From Annona cherimola (lineage: Eukaryota; Streptophyta; Magnoliopsida; Magnoliales; Annonaceae), in contig CM059971.1 of the NCBI GenBank assembly GCA_030490835.1, positions 69,458,224 through 69,522,223 on the forward strand: a DNA stretch of 64,000 bases. The letters run 5' to 3'. Under the pieces are notes generated by a model. It saw nothing but the letters and a program-made list of their open reading frames with translations. It ran no database searches and had not been told where the DNA came from. Positions 36,830 through 48,652 of this stretch are shown one piece after another. How positions within the stretch are numbered: position 1 is the first letter of the stretch; each line of letters begins with the position of its first letter. Both the position numbers and the translations under genes were made by a program.

Positions 36830-39175
36830 TGTTCGCAATTTCACCGCAAGTGCACGGGTCGTAGATTGATGTATATAAATTATCGATCCACAGGGAATTC
36901 GGGACTATAAACTTTGCTTTTTAATGCTTTTGTGTTGGATATAGAATAGAATAGAAAATTGAGAAGAGAATATAGTAAATAAAATGAAAAAGAAATAGAA
37001 AAATGAGAAGAGAATATAGTGAATAAAATGAAAAAGAAATAGAAAAATGGGAAGAGAAAATTGAAAATTAGAACAAGTAGAGAACGAGAGTGCGAGTACC
37101 TAGGGTTTAGGATTTCACATGTGCCTTTTGCAATGAGTAGTAGTATAATTATTTAATTTGGATATTGTTTGTTAAAGAAAAATAAACCATAATTTATCTT
37201 TGCACCTTCTCTCGAAACCTGCAAGGCGTACCTTAATTTTCTCAACTACCTATTCTCATGGGATTAAGTTAATTAGAATTCATTAAGTTCTGTGGTTTGT
37301 TCATGAAATTCCTCAAGGTCATCATGCCTATTCTCATGGTCTTAGATTTTCAGGTTTAATACATTGATTATTGTATATTAGATTTCCACCTCTCGGTTCC
37401 ATCACCTAATATATGGAATCATGCTAAAGTACGGGACCATGTATAAAGCAAACATAAAAATTAAAAGATATTAAATTAACAATAATATCCACTATAAATA
37501 AATTAAAAAACCACATCATGCTACATTGTACGCATGCTACATCCTAAACCCTAGATTTAGGATTTAGCCAAGCATGTTTAAGTGCGAAATAAAATTAAAA
37601 TTAAAATTCATCTTAAATAAGACAGTTAAAATTAAAAAGGGAAAAGATAAGAGGGTTTATTGGTTTGAAACTCCTGATGATGTATCGGCCCCTCCACGCA
37701 ACTCGCTGGTTCACCTCTTGCGTGTGCTCTCCTCCTTGCTCTCTCTCTCTCTCTCATTTTCTGCCCGCCGGAATTTTTTTTCTCTGAAATTTTTTGCTCG
37801 TCCATTCTCTTGTTGCCTGCTCAATTCTCTCTGTTGCTTCCTTCTGAAAAAGCTGCCTGCATCTCTTTTTATACCTGTGACATTGCGTTAAACCAGGCTT
37901 GCGTAGTTCGCCTACGCTGTTTGGTCACTATGCTTCCTAATTGCATTAAACTTGCAATGCTTTTGCACAACCAGTTGGAATTCAAATAATAGTGGTGGAT
38001 GAAATTGCTTTTACTGTAAAGTTAGAAAATCTGGACGGTTGCTTGCTGGACATTTCATGGCTAGAAATTGCTGATCTTGCTAATTAAATGAACGGTTGGC
38101 TAGTTTGATGTAAAATTGGATGGCTGGGATGCACTGGGCTGTGGTCTTTGCTGTTGATTGACATGGATTTCTGTAGGGGCCCACTTAAATTTATGGGTAT
38201 TTGCATGGATAAAAAAAGAACGGCTAGAAATTATTTCTTGAAGCTTGGAGCAATGGATGATCTGGACGGTGAAATTTGCCATTGCTGATCTTATGGGGCC
38301 CTTGATTCCGTTTCCATGTTGGATTCCGCTATTGCCAATCCATGCATCTGCTACTTTAATTTATGCAATTTGAATTGCGTTACGATTTGGATGGTTGCAT
38401 CATTTAGAATTGTTGCTGGTTCACGTGATTGAGTTGCTGAAATTTTGGACGGTCCATATGACTGCATGATTTTGGACGGTAATTGGATGGCTTGGATTGC
38501 TATTTTGTGGGTTTGTGGACGGCTGAGATTTGATGTTTGGTTGAAGCTTGGAAAATTGCAGAATAAAATTCTAGACGGTTTGATTTCTTTTTGCTGGCTG
38601 TTTGACGCGATGCATTTAATGGAATGGTATGGATTGATCTGGGCAGTGGGCAGTTTGGATCTGCTGAAATTAAAATGGACGGTCTGATGGTTGAGCTGGA
38701 CCTGATTTAGGATGGATGGCCATGATGGACTGCACTAAAATTTTTAGATGTTAATTTCTGGTTTAATTGGACACCTGGAATTTTGGGCAGCATCTTGGCT
38801 TCACTTGATTGGCCATCTAGATGTTGCAAGGTGGGCCTCACTTCTTGGATTTTCAAATCTGCATAAAACATATTTAAACCAAATTATATACCCAGAAAAT
38901 TAATAAATGGTGATTAATGAAAAATATTTAAAGCCCAATTGTTGTAACACTTTAATAAAACATATCAAACACTTGTGACTTTGTGGCAACACATAAAAAA
39001 AATGTAATTTCAAGTTAAAAGATCACTAAAATTATGTAAATCACTTGAAATAAATATTTACTGTCCAATTGTTGGAAATACACATTCTAAATCAAATTTT
39101 ATATTAAACTTAATTTATTACCCACAAAATTGGTATAAAATGTCTACAAAATATGTTATTAATTTCTACTTATCA
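36830..39175 (-). repeat. 5' LTR of the Athila element (2346 bp)
   Basis: On the coding strand it runs TGATAAGTAGAAATT to GCGAACA. U3-proximal sequence (38779-39175) is the right terminal inverted repeat. Near 38100-38700 short blocks around GGACGGT recur about every 30-60 bp. U5 carries GGATCGATAATTTATATAC, shared with element 1a and the inverted piece in 1b. Confidence 0.85.
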
Positions 39176-40186
39176 CTAGACACAATGTGATCTTGATCTA
39201 TTAGAATAATGACTCTCGTTACTTCATGATAAGTCTTCACAAGTCTTCACTTGTGTATGTGGGCTTTTGGAACTTCTTGAATATTGAGTTTAGTCAAGTT
39301 CATTTGAGCATTTTCGAATGATTTTGTCTTGGATCTTAAGTCATGTTAGATAATGTTTATTGAGTCAAACTTGTCATCCTTGGACTTAAGCTTCATTTGT
39401 CCAAGTTGAATGCCGAAGTCGATTTGGTTTGCAACTCCACTCAAGTCGCATGTCTGACTCGACTTCATGTGCGACTTCACGTAAGTCGTATGTCGGAGTA
39501 GACTTCGGTTGCGACTTGAATTTGTTAGATTTAGCTTCGGACCCTTGAAGATACCTTAAGTTACTGATGAAGTTGACTTGGGGTTGCGGTTTCATCAAAG
39601 TTGCAAGCGAAGTCGACTTTGGTTGCGACTTCGCCTGCTCATGTGTCCATATTTTTAGCACTGTCGAAAAATGGCCCTTTGAAGTTAATGTTGGAGTTGA
39701 ATTCGATATCGACTTGACCTAAGTTGATGCCTGAGTTGACTTGGCGTCCAACTTGACTTGCCAAGTTTTGAATTTTGAAATATCTAGGGTGCGTTTGTTT
39801 AGGGCAAAAAAGTGTCAACTAAAACTTTTCAATCTAAAACTTTTCACTCTCCATAATTATTCTATTTTTTAATTATTTTTTCACATTTTTCTATACAAAC
39901 TACCCTACTTTTCAATCATTTCTACACAACTACCAATACAACTAACCTATCTATTTTAACTTTATTCTCTTTACTCCTCATCATTACTCCTATTATATCA
40001 CATCACTTTCTATTGATTTGACAACTTCTATTTCAAAATTTTTTTATCAAAAGTTTTACCTTCAACCAAACACACCCCTAATCCTTAACACATCTCAACA
40101 CATATGTTAGTGCCTTAAAACCTTTCAAATTGAATTGTTAATCATGAAAACATAGATTGTGCTTGATTTGTCATTCGTTTACAACA
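39176..40186 (-). repeat. 5' LTR of the SIRE-type element, U3-side part
   Basis: It resumes with CTAGACACAATGTGATC, matching 22588 onward, and ends TTTACAACA. It contains a 291-bp MITE absent from the 3' LTR. Confidence 0.85.
39787..40077. mobile_element. 291-bp MITE in the SIRE LTR
   Basis: Ends GGGTGCGTTTGTTTAG and, inverted, GGGTGTGTTTGGTTGAAGG. CTA flanks both sides (39784-39786 and 40078-40080). The other LTR reads straight through at about 23186 without it, so it inserted after the copia. A 3-bp duplication suits PIF/Harbinger, but the superfamily is not certain. Confidence 0.75.
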
Positions 40187-40420
40187 AAACCCTTCAATAA
40201 AATCCATACTAATATCATCTCATTTCCATTTTGGAATTTCTAAGGGCTGTAAAGGTCTTGCTGGCCTTTGATGATCTGACTTAATCTGTTGACAAATAAG
40301 AAATTTGCTTACAAATTCAGCTATTTTCCTTTTCATATTATTCTACAAGTATCTCTTCTTTACATCCTAATACATCTTTGTACTTTCCAGATGAATAGAA
40401 AATGGTGAGTAATGTGCTTC
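40187..40420 (-). pseudogene. Tekay integrase N-terminal half
   Basis: Reading inward on the minus strand: KIAEFVSKFLICQQIKSDHQ (end of the zinc finger, with the CxxC partly lost), RPLQPLEIPKWK and then the segment leading to the first catalytic Asp (MDFIEG). The gene continues at 21685 across the nested copia, in frame with it. Confidence 0.75.
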
Positions 40421-40699
40421 TTACAAAATTTATTTTTTAATTTTTGTCTCGTTGGGAACACAAAGTCTCTTTTGATATCGATATATTTCATTTTCGTCAA
40501 TGTTGAATACTATATTTCCTTTCTGTATCATGGTTTGCACTAATTTTTGTAATTTTGTATCCTTTTATTGTTCTTACTGAATTTGTTCAAACAAAGATGA
40601 CCTCGTTTGTAATCGATTCAATTGTATTTCTACTTTGCCCAAACATACTTCCTATTCAAACTGCATCATTTTTCGAATTATTTCTTCCTGCTGAGTAAC

Positions 40700-41960
40700 T
40701 AAGGCTGCTAAGTTTTCTTTTTTATTTAATGCATTTGCAACCACATTAGCTTTACATAGATGATATTGAATAGTGAGATCTTAATCTTTCAATAATTTCA
40801 ACCATCATATCTGTCTCATATGCAATTCTTTCTGAGTAAATATATACTTTAGACTTTTATAATCTCTGAAGACTTCACATATAGCACCATATAAATATTG
40901 TCACCATATTTTTAATGCAAAGACCACCACCGCCAATTCTGGATCACGGTAGGATAATTTAACTCATTTGGTTTGAGTTATCGAGAACCATAAGATATTA
41001 CTTTTTCATTTTGCATCAATACACATATTGGACCCTTGTAAGATGCATCAGTATAAAGTATACATCCTTCATTTCCTTCTGGTAGAGTTAAAAATGGGGC
41101 TTCCACTAACCATTTCTTAAGTTTTGAAAACTACATTCACAATAAGCATTCCATTCATATTTCACTGCTTTTCTGGTTAATTTTGTAAGTGGTGTAAATA
41201 ACTATGAAAATCCTTCAACAAACTTCCCATAATATCTAGCAAATCTCAAGAAACTTTTAATTTCAGTAAGATTCGTTGGTTTTGGATAATTCACTATTGC
41301 TTCATTTTCTTTGGATCCATTGTTATTCCTTCGACCGATACCACATGCCCGAAGAAAGATATTTGATTCAACCAAAGTTCACATTTCTTTAATTTGACAT
41401 AAAGTATCTTTTTCCCTTAATCTGTCTAATACTAGCAACAAATGTTTCTAATGTTCCTCTTTATTTTGAGAATATATTAAAATATCATCAATAAATATGA
41501 CAACAAATTAGTTTATGTATTCTTGAAAAATTTTATGCATCAAATCTATAAATGTAGTTAGTGTATTAGTTAATCCAAAGGGCATTATAAGAAATTCATA
41601 GTGCCCATATCTGGTCCTGAATGCAGCTTTCTTGATATTAGCAGGGCTAACTTTCAATGGGTGATATCCTAATTGTAAGTCTATCTTAGAGAATATTGTT
41701 GCTCCCTCTTAATTGATCAAACAAATCATCTATTCAAGGTAGAGGGTATCTATTTTTTTATGGTAGCTTTGTTTAACACTCAGTAATCAATATATAACCA
41801 TAAACTACTGTCCTTATTTTGGACAAATAATGCTGGTGCACCCCAGGATGATGTGCTAGGTGGTATAAAACCTTTGTTCAGTAATTTTTGTATCTATGTT
41901 TTCAATTTTAGCATCTCTACTGGTGCCATTCTATAAGGTGCCTTTGATATTAGATCAGTT
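40700..41960 (-). pseudogene. Tekay reverse transcriptase and RNase H, decayed
   Basis: The minus strand shows, in broken frames, TRYGHYEFLIMPFGLTN and FIDDILIYSQNKEEH (active site near 41470-41500), followed downstream by RNase H blocks with stops. No frame exceeds about 60 codons. Order is RT then RNase H then integrase, as in Ty3/Gypsy. Confidence 0.7.
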
Positions 41961-41973
41961 CCTGTCAACACTT

Positions 41974-42560
41974 CTATAATAAAATCAATTTCCCTATCTG
42001 GGGTAATCTTGGTAATTCTGAATGAAAAATATCTGAGAATTCTTTTACCATTGGTATCTGTAATAAGTATTCTTTCTGCTCAAGTTCAATAGTCATTGCC
42101 ACGAAATATGCTTCACACCTTTTTCTAATAAAGCTTATTTCTTTCATAGCTGAGATTATTCTAATATTTTTCTTGTCTTGCATTTCCATGATAATTATTT
42201 CTTTTCTCAGTTGCGATAAGAATCGAATTTTCATGTTCTTGCATTCTATTACTGCATCTCATTGTTGTAACCAGTCTATTCCCAAAATAATATCAAAATC
42301 ATTCATGGACAACACTATTAATTTTGCATCTAGAATTCTTCCATCTATATTTATCAGACGGTTTTTGCATATCTAATTGTTACTGATTAATCAATATACT
42401 AGTGTTCCACATGTATAATTACTGATGAATCTTCTACTTGCAGATTTAGCTTTTTAAAAAATTTCTAGGCTACAAAAGAATCAAATAAAGCAGTATTAGG
42501 GCAGTTTTGAACGTAAACTGTACTTGCAGTAGTATTCCCTAACTGTTGTTGTTGTTCTTC
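41974..42560 (-). pseudogene. Tekay protease region and RT linker
   Basis: The open frame 41974-42234 ends in IPMVKEFSDIFHSELPRLP, the linker preceding Gypsy RT. Upstream a decayed protease reads TALFDSFVA where the family has Asp-Ser-Gly-Ala, so one active-site residue is changed. Confidence 0.65.
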
Positions 42561-42599
42561 TTAGGTTAGAGCATGGAGTCAAGTGGTTTGCACCGGTTG

Positions 42600-43750
42600 T
42601 GTTACTCCCACTTTTGATTGTGAGGGTCTTCCTTTTCTATTTCCTTCTGTGTGACCTTTTGTTGGACATTTATTGGCTTTGTGTACCACTTGATCACAAA
42701 TAAAACATTTAATAATATAATTAGGTTATTTTTCTACCTTACAGTTCCATGCCACATGTTCTGCTCTTCCACAGTTATTACATTTGTCAGTCCCTCAGAG
42801 ACATTCACCAGTATATCTTTTTTGGCGCTTAACACAAATAAGAATTTCTCTAACCTTTGGTTTCGAGAAATCTTGCCTTAGTTTTTGTCTTTTATTTCGC
42901 AATTCTATTTTTTCAGGCAAGGTTGTCCTTTGTTTCCTTTTTTAAAATAAGGTATGATTTCGATTTTCTTCAATCTTTGCTATTTTGGCCTTTTTCACCA
43001 CTTCACTTTATGTATTTAAAGAAAATAATGCAATAAACTATCGAATTCGTGGTTGTAAATGTTCTTGAAAGCAGTGAGCCTTTGCAGTGGATTATTAGCA
43101 ATCCATAGTACATATCGTACTAATTCATTAAAACAGTCCGCATATTCGGTCACTATCATTTTACCTTGATACATTTGTTCGAATTCTATTACTTTTTTAT
43201 TTCCGATGCTGAGTGGGATATACTCCCAATTGAATTCTTCCAAAAACTTTTTCCAAGTAATTTTATATCCTTCTAAGGCTATAGTTTTCAAGGTTTTTCA
43301 CCATTCATTGGCATGTCTGACTAACAAATGGGTAGCACACCTTACCTTTTGCTACTTAGTATAGGAAAAATTTTAAATAGTTTTTCTATCTCTTGTATCC
43401 AAATTTCAGCCACATGTGGTTTAGGGCTACAAGCAAATTTTGGACTTTGTCTTGCCAAGAATGTACTAATTACCTTTCTTTCCGCTGCTAACACATCCAT
43501 GGGTCGACCTGTCATTGTTTCTTATATGATTCGTTATTTGAGGTTTGATTTTGTTTTGTATTCTTGGTAGTCCATAGCTAGAACTTGTGCAACTACTGCA
43601 ACCACACGTTCTTGTATTGAGAGAGATTCTCTAGCATTAGGTTCAGGTTGTATATTATGAGTAGATTCTTCTCTTTCTATTCTAACATAAGATTCCGATA
43701 TCACCTGCTTTTCTTTTCTTTGATTTGAGGAATGTGTATTCACCATCTAT
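42600..43750 (-). pseudogene. Tekay gag with two zinc knuckles
   Basis: An N-terminal frame (43534-43746) starts MVNTHSSNQRKEK. The capsid frame (43016-43291) shows WKKFLEEFNWEYIPLS and EFEQMYQGKMIVTEYADCF, the Retrotrans_gag signature. Two intact CX2CX4HX4C knuckles follow: CNNCGRAEHVAWNC (near 42741-42787) and CFICDQVVHKANKC (near 42664-42710). They bind RNA in the particle. Frames are interrupted between the parts. Confidence 0.8.
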
Positions 43751-44797
43751 AATTAATAAAGAAAATTTAGTACAATCACAAATGCACTTTATTTATTTAT
43801 GTACCATACATTCTTTATAATCAAAATACATACAAAGGACACACATTACATGACCCCTTACTCTCTCTCTCTCTCTCATTTTCTCCTTCGTCTGTAGAAC
43901 TTATATCACATATTTCTATTTCCCTATCCTCTTCCTTAGATGACTCACTTATGTCTATAATTTCTTGTATAATGATACGATGATATCACTATCCTCTGGA
44001 GTTTCATCTTTCGGATATCTAAAAGGTCCCTCGAGCCCCATATTTCTCATTTGTTCTCGTTTCTAAGAAATTCTTCGTTCCCGTTGTTGGATAGTAGCTA
44101 TGCTAGTACTATAGCGAATCAGTAAATTCCACTCTGCATGCAGTACCAGGTATGTTTATGGGATATTGAAAGAGGAATTAACTTCTAAATGTTTCGCGTT
44201 TCCTTATTTAGTTTAAGTTTCTTGGGCCGAGGCCACGAACTGGAGTAATACTGAATTGCTTTTGTCGATAATGTCCCACGAAGGGTGCCCCTTCTCTCTC
44301 ATCAGTCCGTACTATAAATTTAACATTTTCAGTTATCTGCAAGAAGAATTATAGATATTAATTCTTATACTTTTATAGCATAGATATTTTTCTCACAAAA
44401 AAGGAAAATATACAGATAAAAGAAAAACAGACAGGTTTTTATTTATCTACATATGTATATATATTATTATGTCATAACTTTTCTCTTTGTCTTAATCCAA
44501 ATGTTCTCCAACTTTTCTATAAACATTACTAATGATCAACAACTATTGGATCATCTTTTTTTTATTTTCTCATGTGTTTCTTTTGAACCCTTTATTTCTA
44601 AAATTTGCGATGGCTGCAACAAAAACTTCTTAGAAGACCCAACTAAGGTAGCCTTAGGTGGTGGTGAACATTTCGTTGTTTTCTTAACCGGAGGGTAGTC
44701 CAATTCCAACTTTTTATTTTTCACCATTTGCAAAATTCTAAAGTTAGCTATTTATTTTAAAATTTTAATTATAAAATTTTACAATTTATCATAAACA
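43751..44797 (-). other. Tekay 5' leader
   Basis: Non-coding sequence between primer site and gag, with a CT microsatellite at about 43861-43877. Open frames here are short and lack domains. Confidence 0.5.
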
Positions 44798-44810
44798 TTG
44801 CTCTGACACC
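44798..44810 (-). promoter_or_regulatory. Primer-binding site, initiator tRNA-Met type
   Basis: The minus strand reads GGTGTCAGAGCAATG, near the consensus TGGTATCAGAGC, 8 bp inside the LTR. Confidence 0.6.
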
Positions 44811-44818
44811 TTCCTCTT

Positions 44819-45712
44819 TATAGCACCCCGATCGCAAGGTGCTACGAGAGTTACCTTACTTCAGGAATCGATTTATAGCAAATTACAAAATTTCACTCTA
44901 ATTTATATATATTATAATGGAAATTCATACAAGCATTTCATGTCATAAGTAAACGAAAATTTTCTAAGTTATTATAACCCTTGCATAACAACCCTTGCTT
45001 AAATACATTCTATATTTAAGAAACTAAATATAGAAATAAATTTCCTCTCCAGTTGCACTTGGACCTGCCTCGTTACCTGTGGCTTGCATTTCTATATTTA
45101 AAATTTTTGAAAGGTATGAGTATGTTACTCAATAAGTAGGCATATATACGTGAGATTCCAAAGCAATTTCAAGAAAATCTTAAATGCTTGTAGTTTAAAA
45201 AATTTTATATGCTAAATAATGTATTTCATGAATCATATATATCCTGCTTAATCCAGAGGGAATTTTAAACACCTCTGGCTCCATCCTTTAGGCCTTATGG
45301 TCAGGTGATTGAACTCAATTTTCTCAGAAACATCACCTCCTGTCTTAACCCACAGGGTTACTTAATGCATTTTATACACACCATGAATCATGATCATTCC
45401 AAGAAAATATGCATGTCATTGTAAAATAATTTAAAATTTTTCATCTCCAAGTGCATAATTTAAACGCATCTATAATATTTATAGGATTTCATAAATCATT
45501 AAAAATCAATTCCAAGATAACATTTTGAAAATGAAAAGCATAGCCTACTTACCTTTCACAATGATTAAGGAGTAAAACTTTCTTTTGAAATTTTTATTTT
45601 TCTTTTTTCCTATAATTAGAATAGGGATATTAATATTTTCCAACTATATATTATATTGTTAACTTATTCATATTATCATTATTATTATTTTTAAATTAAG
45701 TTGGATTCTTAA
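44819..45712 (-). repeat. 5' LTR of the Tekay element, truncated
   Basis: It starts TATAGCACCCCGATCG on the plus strand and aligns with 17358-18200, then jumps at TTTTTAAATTAAGTTGGA to the equivalent of 18690. It is cut at about 45712, where unrelated LTR sequence begins. The outer U3 part is missing. Confidence 0.7.
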
Positions 45713-46933
45713 TGATGAGTTGCGTATATGTCAATTAAAATTATCGCTATTTACGCAAGTATACATGCTGTGTCAAGTAATAAAGAGCGAGTAAAGTATC
45801 GTTCCCACGAGGAATTGTTAACCGGAATTATTAATTAGTTTAATTGCTTTCGATGGGTTGAAAATTTTGAGTTTACGAATTTAAACTAAAGCTAACAACT
45901 GCAATAAGAAATCAGAGTAGAGTTCATGAAACTGCGGGATACTAGAAACGGGGTTACTAATCAGGGATAGCAGATGGATAGCTCGGTATCCTTGAATCTA
46001 AACTATATCGCATTGGTTCCTTTTAATTGGATTATGTATGGATTTACTAGCCCAAGTTCAATAATCTTTATATATGTCTTCCAACACTATATAAAGCTAA
46101 TCACACCCTATTTAATTGCTATGTTCCTATGCCATTAAATAAAGTGAAATTGATAAGTGCATAACCTGTTTAGTGACTACACAAGGTTTAACGGTATATT
46201 CCTATCCGTTAAACAACTCCCCTTAGCAAAGAGAAAACTTATGCCTTGCACATGGATCTAGCAGAAATTTTCCTCTTCTAAGGATAAATCAAGTAATTAA
46301 ATCATCTTACAAGGTAGCTAATCTTGTAAAAAGCATTAAAACTGCACATGCAAAGATAAATCACACACAATCATATATAATATCAAATATTCATTCCTGA
46401 ATTTCCAAGAACCAAGATAATATAGTTTAGAGTTCAATTCATCTTAACTATCCATCTAATGGAGGTTTAGTTCAAAAATATGATTATAACATCCATTACA
46501 TCCATATTGACAGTATCCATGAAAGCAGAAAAAGAAAAATATAAAGAATAAGAGAAAACTGGTTTTCCGGCGCTTCCACCAACGGAATTGAATCCCTCTT
46601 CAGTCTGTGCTTTGATCGCATTTTCGTCTTTCTCTGGTTGTGTAATCCATTCTTGGCTCTCCCTACGATCCTCCTTTTTGTGCGTAGACCTTTAGGATCT
46701 ATTTATAGAGTGACATTGCACAGCATACACACTGAAATCTGTGCATACGGATGCGTATTGGCGCCTAGGCGCCCCTAGATGGCGCAACTTGGAACTTTTC
46801 TGCAAACCCTAGAAATTCATGCCTTAGCACCTAAGCGCCAACTCCCTGGAGTTTCATGACTTGGAGCTTCTCCTGGACACACCTGTGTGACCATGCCTGG
46901 CGCCTACGCGCCAACTCTCTGGAAGCAATCTCT
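45713..46933 (-). repeat. Partial LTR of another Ty3-type element, with TATA box
   Basis: The left part carries CGCAAGTATACATGCTGTG and GTATCGTTCCCACGAGGAAT, which I associate with U5 ends of Athila/Tat-type LTRs in reverse orientation. A minus-strand TATA box (CTCTATAAATAG) lies at 46699-46710. Three GGCGCC/CGCCTA-type GC-rich blocks follow in the presumed U3. The LTR is interrupted at 46933 by the Tat element; the rest should lie beyond the window. Confidence 0.5.
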
Positions 46934-47317
46934 TGTTCCGGCCTCGTGAGAAAAATATAATATAATTTCATTCTGTTGATTTTTGGTTGAATGTAAAATT
47001 GTTTCCCTGCGGCTTTGAGAATAAATGCTTAATTAATTTCCCAACAAAATTTTAAAGCATCCAATTCTTTAACCGAGTCCGAAAAGTACATCACAGAAAT
47101 ATTTTGCATTGTGTTCCACATTCTGATTTTACATCTCTAACGAGAAAACCCTTGATTAAAAGAGCTGAATACAATGGTCCATAAAAAATGCTTAATAATA
47201 ATGAAGTGCGTAGAAGATCCTTCTACGTCTTTACAAGTGCACGAAAAATCGTGTCTAACAAAAATATAAAGATAAATGAGTACACTTCGCCCCGCGCCGT
47301 GACTCGAATGTGAGGTA

Positions 47318-47476
47318 TATGACGCCACGCGCCATATCTTAAATATGAAGTACATAACACCACGCGCCATGACTTAAATATGAGGTACATGACTTAAATA
47401 TGAGGTACATGACGCCACGCGCCATGACTTAAATGTGAGGTACATGACGCCACGCGCCATGTCTTAAATGTGAGTT
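47318..47476. repeat. Short tandem array (about 37-bp units) in the LTR
   Basis: Units built on GACGCCACGCGCCATGACTT plus AAATGTGAGGTACAT repeat about four times with partial units. The same array is present in the right LTR at about 63811-63969. Confidence 0.75.
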
Positions 47477-47767
47477 TACGCTTAGTCCGTCGACCAGCGA
47501 TGACTCGGTTTGGGAACTAGTGAGGGGCCCGTCGGCTACACTAGTGACCCTACACAACAAACTAAGTGCGCTCTTAGCTTCTGGATTTACACAGCAGACC
47601 AGCGTGTCCCGCTTTCAGCTTCTGTACTTGTACAAGAAGCCAGCGTCTCCCGCATTCAGCCTCTGGATTGAACAATTGGGTGGTTTTACCAAGAAATGGA
47701 TTCAACCGAATTTAAAAAGTATGTTTGGGTCATTTTTGACCAATTAAAAAAGTTTGGGATTGTTGAA

Positions 47768-48195
47768 AAGAGTTTGGGCCATCTGGGGCTTTTTGGAGAT
47801 TTTGGGCCACATTGGGCTTTTTGGAGAGTTTTTGAGCCATCTTGGTCTTTTTGGAGAGTTTTGGGCCAGCTTGGGCTTTTTGGAGAGTTTTGAGCCATCT
47901 TGGGCTTTTTGGAGAGTTTTGAGCCATCTTAGGCTTTTTGGAGGGTTTTGGGCCATCTTAGGCTTTTTGGAGATTTTTAAGTCATCTTGGGCTTTTTTTT
48001 GGAAAATTTTTAAGTCATCTTGGGCTTTTTGGAGAGTTTTGAGCCATCTCAGGCTTTTTGGAAAATTTTAAGCCATCTCGGGCTTTTTGGAGATTTTTTG
48101 GGCCAGCTTGGGCTTTTTGGATAGTTTTGGGTCATCTTGGGCTTTTTGGAGATTTTTTGGTCCATCTTGGGCTTTTTAGAGAGTTTTGGGCCCAG
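47768..48195. repeat. Minisatellite, about 14 units of 29-31 bp
   Basis: Units follow GGGCTTTTTGGAGAGTTTTG with CCATCTT, with small indels. The array keeps open frames rich in Trp, Phe and Leu on the plus strand and Lys/Pro on the minus strand. These are a by-product of the repeat, not a gene. Confidence 0.85.
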
Positions 48196-48652
48196 GAGGG
48201 CTTGCTCACATTAAGGCTCGGATTGAGTGAAGAGGTCATTTTTTTTTGATATATATATATGTATATATATATATAATAGAAAGGTACTTAGCCCTGCGTA
48301 TCAACTTAACCCACTGTTTGGGGAGTATCTACTCAGGCAAAAGTATATGAAAATCCTTTGTAATATATATATTTTTGAAAGTCTAAAAATATATATATAT
48401 TTTGGAGCCCGTGGGGCAAATACATATATATATATATATATTTTGAAGGCCCGCGGGACAAAATATTCATTTTTGGAGGCCCGCGGGGCATTTATATAAT
48501 TTTAGAAATCAAAATCTTAATTTCTGGATGCCCACGGGACATCTATGTAATTTTAGAAATCAAAATATTGATTTTTTTTTGGATGCCTTTGAATATATAT
48601 GTGTATTTTGATATATTTTATAGAAAATACTCATATATCTATTTTTATTTTT

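Larger units (their letters stand above)
30027..39175 (-). mobile_element. Athila element with inverted (U3-U3) ends inside the SIRE LTR
   Basis: The element is 9149 bp, with perfect 5-bp duplications CTAGA (30022-30026 and 39176-39180) and ends TGATAAGTGG...CTACTTATCA. Minus-strand order: LTR (39175 to 36830), tRNA-Asp primer site, gag, protease, RT, RNase H, integrase, 3' region. Where a 3' LTR should be there is only an inverted copy of the first 398 bp of the LTR. All coding regions are broken. Confidence 0.85.
21686..40186 (-). mobile_element. SIRE/Maximus-type Ty1/Copia element inserted in Tekay integrase
   Basis: Minus-strand order: 5' LTR (40186 to 29116, split by an Athila insertion), initiator-Met-like primer site, gag, protease, integrase, RT, RNase H, an extra env-like frame, 3' LTR (23293 to 21686). 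The integrase-before-RT order is diagnostic for Ty1/Copia, and the extra 3' frame points to the SIRE/Maximus lineage. All frames are decayed. The flanks join the Tekay integrase reading frame, but no 5-bp target duplication is evident. Confidence 0.8.
17358..45712 (-). mobile_element. Tekay/Del-type Ty3/Gypsy element, split by nested insertions
   Basis: Reading on the minus strand: 5' LTR (45712 down to 44819), primer site, gag with two zinc knuckles, protease, RT, RNase H, integrase, chromodomain-like tail, 3' LTR (20620 down to 17358). The integrase is interrupted by the SIRE-type element at 21686-40186. Clade assignment rests on large LTRs (3.26 kb), an initiator-Met-like primer site and a C-terminal tail with VKVKWN and ATWE motifs like those of Tekay chromodomain ends. 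All frames are broken, so it is an old copy. Its 5' LTR is incomplete. Confidence 0.75.

Noticed and set aside
44453..44733. Frames of 60-81 codons in the Tekay leader
   Set aside because: Overlapping frames on both strands without domains, lying between the Tekay primer site and gag.
47686..48249. Long Trp/Phe/Leu-rich (plus) and Lys/Pro-rich (minus) open frames
   Set aside because: They are produced by the 29-31-bp tandem repeat; residue patterns repeat with the unit and are not protein domains.
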